Shown here: in pieces, positions 1 through 6,504 of the stretch
Position numbering within the stretch: the first letter of the stretch is position 1
Layout of the letters: each line of letters opens with the position of its first letter
NCBI GenBank assembly: GCA_938092125.1
Contig: CALKMQ010000034.1
Coordinates: 1-6,504, forward strand
Length of the DNA stretch: 6,504 nucleotides
Source of the DNA: an uncultured bacterium
Lineage (GTDB): Bacteria > Fidelibacterota > Marinisomatia > Marinisomatales > UBA1611
Direction: 5' to 3'
The notes under the pieces: generated by a model
The model's database searches: none
Seen by the model: the letters and a program-made list of their open reading frames with translations, nothing else
Told to the model about the DNA's origin: nothing
Translations under genes and position numbers: made by a program

Positions 1-136
1 GACTGTTCGTATGGCTGATCAAATTGTAGTCTTAGAACACGGCCAAATACAAGAGCGTGGTACGCACGAAGAATTATTAGATGCCGACGGCGATTATGCA
101 CGGTTGTTCAAACTACAAGCCGCAGGGTATCAATAG
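1..136 (+). CDS. ABC transporter ATP-binding protein, C-terminal end only
   Basis: The reading frame opens at base 2, enters from outside the window and ends at TAG 134-136, giving 44 residues. They begin TVRMADQIVVLEHGQIQERG and continue with THEELL, then YARLFKLQAAGYQ. This is the stretch after the H-loop of an ABC ATPase: the D-x-I-x-V-L-x-x-G-x-I-x-E-x-G-x-H-x-E-L-L pattern followed by a short amphipathic tail. The ending resembles exporter-type (MsbA/multidrug-like) fused permease-ATPases, where the nucleotide-binding domain is last, and the protein appears to finish at its natural C-terminus. Walker A, signature and Walker B motifs lie outside, so substrate and direction cannot be stated. 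Its GC content (62 of 136 bases) is clearly above that of the rest of the window, and the neighbouring gene is broken where this one ends, so it may not belong to the same genome. Identification as an ABC ATPase is firm; the subtype is a guess. Confidence 0.85.
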   Translation, partial: TVRMADQIVVLEHGQIQERGTHEELLDADGDYARLFKLQAAGYQ

Positions 137-629
137 GCTTGTTAGAGGTGCTGTCTATTGCTATTCCATCTAAATATAATTTTGCTTTGGTTCCATCAAA
201 ACTAAAAGCAACATGCTGCCATGTTTTTGCGGTTCTTACATTTGCTTTTATTCTTCTCTTTATTTGACCATTGCTTGAAAAACCATAGTAAATATCATCA
301 TTTCTAATAAAAGTAATGTTTGGTGAAGAGTTACTATATTGATTACCAGAAAATATCAAGTTTCCAATTATTTTTTGATGATAATCACTAGTTGAATCAT
401 CCGAATAAAACATTGCCTCTAATGTGAAAGTGCTACCTAAGCTTGGAAAATTATTTGGGAGGCTTATTTCATCTTTAGAGGCGTTTTCATAGTTATTCCA
501 ACCTCCATGTTTTGTAAATCTGTCAAACTTAGCATAGTACTGCTTTTCATAATCCATACCACCATCAACATAAATGTCCTGTGCATAGCTAAGACATAAA
601 AGCACTAGAATAGATATTATCTTACTCAT
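108..629 (-). CDS. Secreted LamG/concanavalin A-like domain protein, C-terminus cut off
   Basis: The open frame gives 173 residues from ATG at 629. Residues 1-16 form a signal peptide: a Lys near the start, a hydrophobic core (IISILVLLCL) and an S-Y-A cleavage site before Q17. The sequence LVLLC does not fit a lipobox, so ordinary signal peptidase I export is likely. Residues about 51-165 look like a LamG-type beta-sandwich: FTLEAMFY near 68-75, then the family's typical pair W137-Q-H-V-A and L151-Y-L-D-G. Such domains bind carbohydrate or act as spacers in large surface or secreted proteins. The final strands that normally follow (an l-x-I-G motif) are missing. Residues 166-173 and the stop are read from DNA that codes for the ABC transporter on the other strand, so the real protein was probably longer and this end is artificial or the gene is broken. 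A good GGAG ribosome-binding site precedes the start. The ligand is unknown. Confidence 0.7.
   Translation of the reverse strand: MSKIISILVLLCLSYAQDIYVDGGMDYEKQYYAKFDRFTKHGGWNNYENASKDEISLPNNFPSLGSTFTLEAMFYSDDSTSDYHQKIIGNLIFSGNQYSNSSPNITFIRNDDIYYGFSSNGQIKRRIKANVRTAKTWQHVAFSFDGTKAKLYLDGIAIDSTSNKPIDTLRLVV
125..137. other. Probable junction between unrelated DNA segments
   Basis: Three changes coincide here. The GC-richer ABC-transporter gene stops at 134-136. Base composition falls to the low GC typical of the rest. The LamG-type protein read on the opposite strand stops matching its fold after about residue 165 (codon 135-137), running through eight residues derived from ABC-coding DNA before a stop. 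No terminal inverted repeat, target duplication, integrase or tRNA is visible at the point. An assembly or whole-genome-amplification chimera is the simplest reading, and a real deletion or insertion is the alternative. The exact base is inferred, not seen. Confidence 0.55.
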
Positions 630-759
630 TTATTCCAACTCCACTAAACACAAATAATGATTAATAAAACTTAGTGCTAATATAAATTATATATATCTAA
701 TAGTAATGTTGATTCGAGTCTTGAAAATAATAAAGTAAAGTTAGAAGTTTAAAGCTGCT
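630..759. promoter_or_regulatory. Divergent intergenic region with candidate promoters
   Basis: This spacer separates the minus-strand LamG-type gene from the plus-strand SulP gene, so promoters for both should lie in it. On the minus strand a perfect TATAAT hexamer occurs at 691-686, inside an alternating AT tract (681-696), but nothing close to TTGACA is found 16-18 bases upstream. On the plus strand TTGATT at 709-714 could serve as a -35 element, but only a poor -10 follows at suitable spacing. In DNA this AT-rich, such matches arise easily by chance. No operator-like inverted repeat or riboswitch was seen. Confidence 0.3.
633..642 (-). promoter_or_regulatory. Ribosome-binding site of the LamG-type gene
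   Basis: On the minus strand the bases before the ATG at 629 read GGAGTTGGAATAA. GGAG (642-639) lies nine bases from the start codon, a normal Shine-Dalgarno spacing, and supports 629 as the true start. It is the clearest ribosome-binding site in the window; the other genes have weak ones. Confidence 0.6.
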
Positions 760-2466
760 ATGAATATCATATCTTACATTAAAGATGTTTTAAATGAACT
801 TAGTCCGAAATCTAATGTTCTATCCCTTTCAGAAAATATCAAAGGAGATATAGTAGCTGGTGTTACTGTAGGCATAATTGCATTGCCTCTAGCACTGGCT
901 TTTGGTGAGATTTCACAACTTGGTCCAATTGCAGGCGTATGGGGGGCAATAGCAGGTGGTATAGTAGGAGGTCTATTTGGTGGGTGTCTTGTTGGTGTAA
1001 GTGGTCCCACAGCTCCAAAAGCTGCACAAATTGCAGCATACATGAGCTTTTTTGTTATAGGTAGCTCAAATAATCCAGATTTAGTTGCGGCTTTTTCAAT
1101 CATATTTTTAAGTGGTCTGATATTAGTTTTAATATCTTTTGCAAGAATTTCTCATTTTATACATTACACACCTTATCCTGTTGTTGCCGGATTCATGTGC
1201 GGCATAGGAGTTATTGTTATACTAACACAACTCAATGCTTTTGTAGGACTCGAAGTAAAGAAAAATATAAAAGATGTAATTTTTAATATACCAGATACAT
1301 TAAATAGTGCAAATATTGATGCGCTTTATGTATCCATACCTTCACTAATCATTCTATTTTTGTGGCCCATAATTGGAAAAACCTTTTTATTTTTAAAAAA
1401 AATTCCTGCTCCATTAACTGCACTATTAATTGGAACTAGCATAGCCCAGATATTTGGTCTAGACATCCCCTATATTGGAGATAAAATGGGCAATGAAGCT
1501 GCAAAAGAAATTTTTTCATTTTACATCCCTGATTTAGGTCGATCTATTGAATTTATAGCCCCTGCATTTGCTTTAGCCGGACTAGCAGTATTAGATAGCT
1601 TATTAAGTTGTAAAGTTGCTGACAACATAACAGGTAATCGTCATAGTAGCGATAGAGAGACCTTTGGCCAAGGAATGGCGAATATGGCAGCGGGATTATT
1701 TGGTGGAGTAACGACTGCTACAGCCACAATGCGTACTGTAGCCAATATTAAATTTGGAGGAAAAACTCCTCTAGCATCTATTGTTCATGGGTTAACACTT
1801 TTAGCTGTATTACTAGGTTTAGGCTCTTTAGTAGCAAAAATACCAACTGCCTGCCTGGCAGCAATTTTATTTAAAGTAGGTATTGAGATTTTAGATTATC
1901 GAATAATGCCTGTAATAAATAAACTGCTACTAAAAGATTTCATCATATTTTCAACAGTATTGTTAATTACAGTTTACGAAGACCTCATGGTAGCGATAGC
2001 TGCTGGAATTATTTTTGCTATTTTAAGCTCTTTAAAAGATTTGAAAAATATTATCAAAGAAAAAGAAGATTATCAATTTTTTAATGTTACTGATTCTGAT
2101 TATAAAAATGATATAAAACTTAAACATGCAAATGATAGTAGAATCAATGTTTTGTTACCCAGTGGACCATTATTTTTTGGGTCTATTGAAAAACTAATTA
2201 AATCATACAATAAGATACCAGGTGATAGCAATGTCATCATTGATATGAGAAACATAACATATGTGGACCTATCAGGTGTTTTTGGCTTGGAAGATCTTTT
2301 TAAACTCTCTCAGCTCCAAAATAGAAAAGTAATAATAACAAATATGAAAGATGAGATAAATAAAAGCTTTAATGATTTAAAATTTATTGAAAATGTGGGG
2401 CTTACAAATTTTTGCAAATCAAAAGAAGAAGTAATTCAAAAGATCAATAACAGTTTTTTTAAATAA
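760..2466 (+). CDS. SulP-family anion transporter with STAS domain (BicA-like)
   Basis: This complete 568-residue inner-membrane protein has the usual bacterial SulP length. Residues 29-430 hold the membrane domain, about 12-14 hydrophobic segments, with the family's P-L-A-L-A-F-G stretch (43-49), SGPTAP (81-86) and the VADNITGNRHSSDRE region (286-300). Residues about 460-560 form a cytoplasmic STAS domain with the conserved D503-L-S505-G motif. SulP proteins take up sulfate, bicarbonate or dicarboxylates, often with Na+ or H+. As I recall it, the Na+ site of cyanobacterial BicA uses D258, T262 and G300-A301-T302. Here D279, S283 and T321-A322-T323 sit at identical spacing (44 residues from D to the last T), so a Na+-coupled bicarbonate symporter is plausible. 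Sulfate cannot be excluded from sequence alone. The start is ATG 760, with a weak AGAAG upstream at 743-747. The gene is transcribed alone and ends 2 bp from the converging mnmH. Family certain, substrate uncertain. Confidence 0.93.
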   Translation: MNIISYIKDVLNELSPKSNVLSLSENIKGDIVAGVTVGIIALPLALAFGEISQLGPIAGVWGAIAGGIVGGLFGGCLVGVSGPTAPKAAQIAAYMSFFVIGSSNNPDLVAAFSIIFLSGLILVLISFARISHFIHYTPYPVVAGFMCGIGVIVILTQLNAFVGLEVKKNIKDVIFNIPDTLNSANIDALYVSIPSLIILFLWPIIGKTFLFLKKIPAPLTALLIGTSIAQIFGLDIPYIGDKMGNEAAKEIFSFYIPDLGRSIEFIAPAFALAGLAVLDSLLSCKVADNITGNRHSSDRETFGQGMANMAAGLFGGVTTATATMRTVANIKFGGKTPLASIVHGLTLLAVLLGLGSLVAKIPTACLAAILFKVGIEILDYRIMPVINKLLLKDFIIFSTVLLITVYEDLMVAIAAGIIFAILSSLKDLKNIIKEKEDYQFFNVTDSDYKNDIKLKHANDSRINVLLPSGPLFFGSIEKLIKSYNKIPGDSNVIIDMRNITYVDLSGVFGLEDLFKLSQLQNRKVIITNMKDEINKSFNDLKFIENVGLTNFCKSKEEVIQKINNSFFK

Positions 2467-2468
2467 GT

Positions 2469-3500
2469 TTAAATTATAGAATTAATGTAATCTCTACATA
2501 ATTGACTTGTACCTCTATAGACTATGAAATTATTTCGTAGTTCAAGTTTATAATTATACATTTTATCGTAATAGTTTGTTAATAACATTAATATCCACTT
2601 TTTATGAAATTCTTTGTCATTATTGTCGAATGCATTTTCCATTAAATTTTTTATTTCATTATAGACCTTATCCCCTAGCCTTCTATTAATATTTTTTAAT
2701 GACCCTAAATATTTATTTTGAAGAACATCATTTTTGCACCCATTTTTTAATTCTTCATAAACATATTCACAATAAATATTTTCGGCTCTTTTATCATTTC
2801 CAACCTCTAAAATTATAAGTTTTGAGGTTTGCATTTTTTGATACCAAGAATCTGGTAAACCAGTTCTTCCTATTGTTCTACTTTCATCTTCAAGAATCAA
2901 ATGATTATAACCATGATTCAAATAATTCATGGTCAGGTTGTTTTCAAAATTTGCTTGGGAAGGTTGACCATCTTTTTTACCTCCAAAGGCAGAACCTCGG
3001 TGATTTGCAATCCCCTCTAAATCAATTGATTCTTTAAATGACTTTAAAAATTCGGTTTTCCCTGATCCCGTTAAACCACCAATAATTAACCATTCATTTT
3101 TATAATTCTTTATATTTATATGTTGGGTAAGGATTCTATTTCTAAAATTTTTATAACCTCCAGCAAGTCTCTCCACATTTAGACCATATTCACGCAACCA
3201 TTGGACTGCAATCTCTGATCTCATACCTCCACGGAAACAGAAGACGATACTCCCTGGATTTTCTTTTAAATGTTTAGCCCATAATTTGATAAGTTTTTTT
3301 TTTGATTCTCCTTTTACCAAGGAGTGACCTAATAAGACAGCAGCAGCGCTTCCATTATTTTTATATTCAATCCCAACTTTTTTAAATTGATCATTGGTTA
3401 AAATTGGTATGTTGATGCTAGAGGGTATAGAACCTTTTTTAAATTCATTCTCTGATCTGAGGTCAATATTGGAGACACTAGATAAAGTTTTAAATCGCAA
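2469..3500 (-). CDS. mnmH: tRNA 2-selenouridine synthase (MnmH/SelU)
   Basis: This enzyme replaces sulfur by selenium at the 2-position of the wobble uridine (mnm5s2U34) of tRNAs for Lys, Glu and Gln. It works through a geranylated intermediate and uses selenophosphate from SelD. Residues 12-125 are a rhodanese domain with the catalytic cysteine C88 in C-F-R-G-G-M-R-S. Residues 138-343 form the P-loop domain: Walker A GLTGSGKT at 142-149, the family signature DLEGIANHRGSAFG at 160-173, and EDESRTIG at 204-211. At 343 residues it is slightly shorter than the E. coli protein (364), mostly at the N-terminus. There is no ATG in the frame before the rhodanese domain. The only plausible start is TTG at 3500, because an in-frame stop lies at 3521-3519. 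It sits 26 bp after rnhA on the same strand and is probably co-transcribed. No selD or selenocysteine gene is in the window, so selenium supply is not shown. Confidence 0.93.
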   Translation of the reverse strand: MRFKTLSSVSNIDLRSENEFKKGSIPSSINIPILTNDQFKKVGIEYKNNGSAAAVLLGHSLVKGESKKKLIKLWAKHLKENPGSIVFCFRGGMRSEIAVQWLREYGLNVERLAGGYKNFRNRILTQHINIKNYKNEWLIIGGLTGSGKTEFLKSFKESIDLEGIANHRGSAFGGKKDGQPSQANFENNLTMNYLNHGYNHLILEDESRTIGRTGLPDSWYQKMQTSKLIILEVGNDKRAENIYCEYVYEELKNGCKNDVLQNKYLGSLKNINRRLGDKVYNEIKNLMENAFDNNDKEFHKKWILMLLTNYYDKMYNYKLELRNNFIVYRGTSQLCRDYINSII

Positions 3501-3526
3501 ACTATATAGATTAAAAAGTTAGAATG

Positions 3527-3961
3527 TTATGTCAATTCTTCGATTGCTATGTTTGCCAACAAATCCGCTCTTTCATTTTCAGGATGTCCGGAATGCCCTT
3601 TTACCCAAGCCCAACTAATAGAATGTATTTTAATAAGCGAATCTAGTTCAATCCATAATTTTTTATTTTTTACTTCTTTTTTTGCAGCTGTCTTCCATCC
3701 ATTTTTTTTCCAATTATGTATCCAATTAGTTATACCATTTTTTACATATTTTGAATCCGTGGTAATAATCAACTCGCAAGGTTTCTTTAAATTTTTCAGA
3801 GACTCAATTACCGCTGTCATTTCCATGATGTTATTTGTAGTGTTTTTACTTGCACCATAAATTTCTTTTTCAGTCTCATCATATCGTAAAATTGCCCCCC
3901 AACCTCCAGGACCAGGGTTACCTTTACAAGCACCATCTGTAAAAATTTCTACTTTGTTCAT
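3527..3961 (-). CDS. rnhA: Ribonuclease HI
   Basis: This cytoplasmic endonuclease cuts the RNA strand of RNA-DNA hybrids, removing R-loops and primer RNA. The 144-residue protein is a single RNase H fold close to the usual length (E. coli 155). All catalytic residues are present: D9 in FTDGACKGNPGPGGWG, E47 in N-N-I-M-E-M, D69 in T-T-D-S-K-Y-V, H123 in V-K-G-H-S-G-H, and D133 in E-R-A-D. The basic protrusion W-K-K-N-G-W-K (84-90), which helps hold the hybrid in type 1 enzymes, is also kept. No N-terminal hybrid-binding domain is fused. The start is ATG at 3961, 13 bp after the stop of the upstream coiled-coil gene. No Shine-Dalgarno sequence is evident in that gap, so translation may depend on coupling to the upstream gene or on an unstructured AT-rich leader. 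mnmH follows 26 bp downstream. Confidence 0.97.
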   Translation of the reverse strand: MNKVEIFTDGACKGNPGPGGWGAILRYDETEKEIYGASKNTTNNIMEMTAVIESLKNLKKPCELIITTDSKYVKNGITNWIHNWKKNGWKTAAKKEVKNKKLWIELDSLIKIHSISWAWVKGHSGHPENERADLLANIAIEELT

Positions 3962-3974
3962 TTTGATAAAATAA

Positions 3975-6504
3975 TCATATTAACGGTGATTCAAAAATCT
4001 CAGATCGTTTTTTTAATAACTCTAAATTTCTAACAGATTCTTTAAGTTTAAGATCTAGTTGAAATTTAATTCTATTTTGATCTTTATACTGACTATCTAA
4101 ACTTTTCAGCTTGGAAGGGGATTGTTTAATCCTAAACTCATAATCCTTGATAGTTTTATTATTTTGTTTCATTATATCTTTATCTTTTAAAACTTCATAT
4201 TCTTTATCAAGTATATCTTTTTCAATTGGAGCTATTTTCTCAGTTACACTAGCTTTTAATTCAATTAACGCAGAGCTTAAAGCTGAAAAATTTTCATGAA
4301 ACTGACTTAATTTTTGATTCAAATATTTCACCTCTTTTTTTAATGAATTATGTTCCATCAATAATTTTTTTAAATCATTACTAGCGGTAAGACGATTTTC
4401 CATTTTTGCTATTTTGGCTTTAATGCCCTTTTTATCATTAATCTGCTCAATCAAGTCATTATTTAATTTTAATTTAATTCGAATATTATCCTCGAGTTTA
4501 GCCCTTAATGATTTTGCCGATTTTTTATTCTGCTCCAAATTGGATTTAAGGTTTTGAACAGATTCTTTATTTTTTCTGATCTCATTATCAATTCTTTTTG
4601 TGTCATTTTTGATTGTTTTTTTTATTTTTTTTATTGTTTTTCGACTATACTCAATTTTTGTATAAATATTTTCTTTCACTAACTCAAGGTCTTCAATTTC
4701 TATCGTATTATTTTTATTATTATTGTCAATTTTTTCTAATTCCTTCATTCTAGGTCCGAGAGAATCCTCTAATAAAATTATACGGTTTGTACATTTTTGA
4801 AGGTCTGAATTAATATTTGATAAACTTCTTTCTTTTTTTACTAATAAAGAATTTATAACTGGCATATCTTTTTTATGCTCACGATGTAAATCATCCATTT
4901 TATTCTGCAAATTCTTTTTTCGCTCAATAAAAAGTTTCATCTGCTGAGACTCTGATCTTTTCAATGCTTTTAATTCAAAAATCTTATTTTCTATAACTTC
5001 AGTCTCTTGATGTAAGTTTTTCAAATCAGATTTTTTTACATCCGCTTTTAAATTATTTTTTTTCTCACTTTGATCAAATTCTTTTTGAACTGCTTCAAAA
5101 TTTAATTTCATTTTTCTTATCGTTTTATCAAGATAATCGTTTTCTTTATATTGATTTCTTAAAAGCTCTAATGATTTATTTTTTTCGGTAATTAATGATT
5201 CTATAAAAGATGTGATTAAGATTTCATTTTCTTTTATTTTTTTTGAACTAGTTGAAATTGAACCATAATCATTTTTTAATTCCTTAAGCATTTTTTTTGT
5301 TGTAGATAATTCAAACGCATAAATATTTTTTAAGGACTGTACTTTTTCACTTAACTCTTCAAAAAAAGAATGCTTTTCAATAATCTCTTTTTCTATTTTT
5401 GAAAGATTAATACTATTCATCTTATTTTCTTTGTCCGATACAACTTTATTTTGTTCGATAATGTTGAGTTTAGTTATTGTATCAGAATACTTTACCTGGG
5501 CACTTTTTAACATCTTTTCTGATGTTATCATATTTTCAGCAATTTCTTTTTTTGATTGTAACATAGAGGCTATTGTTAATTCATTTTCTTTTTTAGTTTT
5601 TATACTTTTTTGCCTTAAATCATCAAGTATTTTATAATTTTGATTTATCTCAAACTCTATTTGCGATGGATCTCTACCAATATTTATTACTTTTTTTTCA
5701 AAAGATTTTAATTCTAACTCTAGAGCATTTTTTTCATTGTAAAGGTTTAATTTTTTAATTTCAATACTATGGATCTTATTGTTAAGCTTTTCTGATTTTT
5801 TATTTAATGAAGTAAGTTTCATTTTTAATCCATATTTTAATTTCTCAAGCCTTTTATCCAACATATATATCTTTTTATCATGAATTTTTATGAAGGATGT
5901 AGATTGCTCTCTTTTTTTTGTTATGTCATCTATATTAGATAAAGATTCCTTCACTACCTCTTCACCCGTGATGATAAGTTGGTCAACTTTATTCATCCTT
6001 TGTTCTGCTTTATTTAAGACTTTGGTCAAATTGTTTGTAAGCTGATTAACTTTTAACAATCTTAAATCTTCTTGATTCTTTATTCGATTTCTTAATTCCT
6101 TGAGCTTTGCTTGATAAACTGCATCTAGTTTTTTAGAGTTCTGATTATATTTTTCCTCAACAATTTTCCTTTTGCTAAAAACATCATTTAATTTTTCTTG
6201 CTCTTTCAATTGCACATTAATAAAAGATTTCTCAACAACATCTTTCTCTTTTAAAAGAAGTTCTTTCCCGTTTACTAATTTTTTCAGTGGTACCATCAAT
6301 TTTTCGTAGTTCTTTTGAGCTTGTTTTATTTTTTTATTAAAAACAATTATCTCTTTTTTCAAAAATGATATTTTGTATTTTATTTTTTTAATTTCATTTT
6401 TATGAAAAGATATTTTTTTCAATAACTCTTTTTTGGTGATGTCTAGAGTTTTCTTAAGACCTACTATAGATTTTTGATGGCCTGATATTGATGCACCCAC
6501 TAAT
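3975..6504 (-). CDS. Very long coiled-coil protein of unknown function, N-terminus outside window
   Basis: I do not recognise this protein. The frame stays open for 841 codons from a GTG at 6500, and the preceding codon (6503-6501, TTA) is also open, so the gene very likely starts beyond the window. Nearly the whole visible length is heptad-like, rich in Lys, Glu, Asn, Leu and Ile, with no Trp, one Cys (C570) and only seven Pro (71, 278, 547, 583, 758, 795, 839). The prolines mark likely breaks: I-G-R-D-P-S near 278, D-M-P-V near 547, L-G-P-R near 583, I-A-P-I near 758, and S-P-S-K near 795. No Walker A or B motif, ABC signature, zinc ribbon, signal peptide or membrane helix is visible, so the SMC/Rad50 ATPase head is absent at the C-terminus, which simply ends IFESPLI. 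Long uninterrupted coding in such AT-rich DNA argues for a real gene. It lies first in a likely operon with rnhA and mnmH. A structural, cytoskeletal or chromosome-associated role is possible but unsupported. Confidence 0.8.
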   Translation of the reverse strand, partial: LVGASISGHQKSIVGLKKTLDITKKELLKKISFHKNEIKKIKYKISFLKKEIIVFNKKIKQAQKNYEKLMVPLKKLVNGKELLLKEKDVVEKSFINVQLKEQEKLNDVFSKRKIVEEKYNQNSKKLDAVYQAKLKELRNRIKNQEDLRLLKVNQLTNNLTKVLNKAEQRMNKVDQLIITGEEVVKESLSNIDDITKKREQSTSFIKIHDKKIYMLDKRLEKLKYGLKMKLTSLNKKSEKLNNKIHSIEIKKLNLYNEKNALELELKSFEKKVINIGRDPSQIEFEINQNYKILDDLRQKSIKTKKENELTIASMLQSKKEIAENMITSEKMLKSAQVKYSDTITKLNIIEQNKVVSDKENKMNSINLSKIEKEIIEKHSFFEELSEKVQSLKNIYAFELSTTKKMLKELKNDYGSISTSSKKIKENEILITSFIESLITEKNKSLELLRNQYKENDYLDKTIRKMKLNFEAVQKEFDQSEKKNNLKADVKKSDLKNLHQETEVIENKIFELKALKRSESQQMKLFIERKKNLQNKMDDLHREHKKDMPVINSLLVKKERSLSNINSDLQKCTNRIILLEDSLGPRMKELEKIDNNNKNNTIEIEDLELVKENIYTKIEYSRKTIKKIKKTIKNDTKRIDNEIRKNKESVQNLKSNLEQNKKSAKSLRAKLEDNIRIKLKLNNDLIEQINDKKGIKAKIAKMENRLTASNDLKKLLMEHNSLKKEVKYLNQKLSQFHENFSALSSALIELKASVTEKIAPIEKDILDKEYEVLKDKDIMKQNNKTIKDYEFRIKQSPSKLKSLDSQYKDQNRIKFQLDLKLKESVRNLELLKKRSEIFESPLI

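Noticed and set aside
681..696. Alternating TA tract as an AT-rich operator or replication-origin element.
   Set aside because: It is short, has no accompanying DnaA-box-like repeats or long inverted repeat, and such tracts are common in DNA of this composition.
774..1103. Open frame of 109 codons antisense to the SulP gene.
   Set aside because: It lies wholly inside the strongly supported SulP coding region. Its Pro/Thr/Ala-rich product is the mirror of Gly/Ala-rich membrane helices and has no recognisable domain.
760..3500. A selenium-uptake unit linking the SulP transporter to selenouridine synthase.
   Set aside because: The genes converge on opposite strands, so they are not an operon, and no selD or other selenium gene is present. 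Adjacency alone does not support a shared function.
3549..3860. Open frame of 103 codons antisense to rnhA, with a Phe-rich hydrophobic product.
   Set aside because: It is the reverse of Lys-rich codons in rnhA, which has all its catalytic residues. Phe-rich pseudo-membrane frames are expected opposite Lys-rich genes, and the same holds for the short plus-strand frames at 2822-3037 and 5431-5637.
4600..4660. T-rich tract resembling a terminator or simple repeat.
   Set aside because: It reads in frame as Lys/Ile codons (K-K-I-K-K-T-I-K) of the coiled-coil gene on the minus strand, and no GC-rich stem precedes it.
3975..4700. CT398/DUF164-type coiled-coil plus C4 zinc-ribbon protein, a family often encoded beside rnhA.
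   Set aside because: That family needs two CxxC pairs at its C-terminus and is about 240 residues long. This protein has one Cys in 841 residues and no ribbon. Only the gene neighbourhood is reminiscent.
3975..6504. SMC, Rad50, RecN or MukB-type chromosome ATPase.
   Set aside because: The C-terminal end is visible and has no Walker B, ABC signature or globular head; it ends in coiled coil. A head only at the unseen N-terminus would not fit these families, which need motifs at both ends.

Overview
The window is AT-rich, roughly 30% GC by eye over most of its length, with compact gene packing. It reads as a bacterial chromosome fragment. The low GC, very short intergenic gaps and K/N/I-rich proteins suggest a free-living, perhaps marine, uncultivated lineage. 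That is an impression from composition and protein style only, and no marker gene here fixes the taxon. There are no rRNA or tRNA genes, CRISPR arrays, insertion sequences or recognisable phage genes.

Left end (1-137): the last 44 codons of an ABC-transporter ATPase on the plus strand. They are visibly richer in GC (62 of 136 bases by hand count) than what follows. Immediately after the stop codon, composition and gene content change. A minus-strand gene for a secreted LamG-type (concanavalin A-like) protein runs up to this point and loses its C-terminal part there. I read positions about 125-137 as a junction between unrelated DNA: either an assembly or amplification chimera, or a real rearrangement.

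Middle (630-2466): a 130-bp divergent spacer is followed by a complete plus-strand SulP-family anion transporter with a C-terminal STAS domain. Residues of its ion-binding region match the sodium/bicarbonate transporter BicA better than a generic sulfate permease, so bicarbonate is a serious alternative substrate.

Right part (2469-6504): three minus-strand genes in one apparent operon, read from right to left. The first is a very long coiled-coil protein (at least 841 residues, open at the window edge). After 13 bp comes ribonuclease HI (rnhA), and after a further 26 bp tRNA 2-selenouridine synthase (mnmH/selU), which lacks an ATG and appears to start at TTG. The last gene ends 2 bp from the end of the SulP gene, tail to tail, with no visible terminator. 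rnhA and mnmH are housekeeping nucleic-acid enzymes with all key residues intact. The coiled-coil protein is the unexplained member: it is encoded as the upstream partner of rnhA and carries no recognisable ATPase, zinc-ribbon or membrane domain in the visible part. I found no clear new defence or mobile system. The coiled-coil gene and the left-end junction are the two items most worth a second look.
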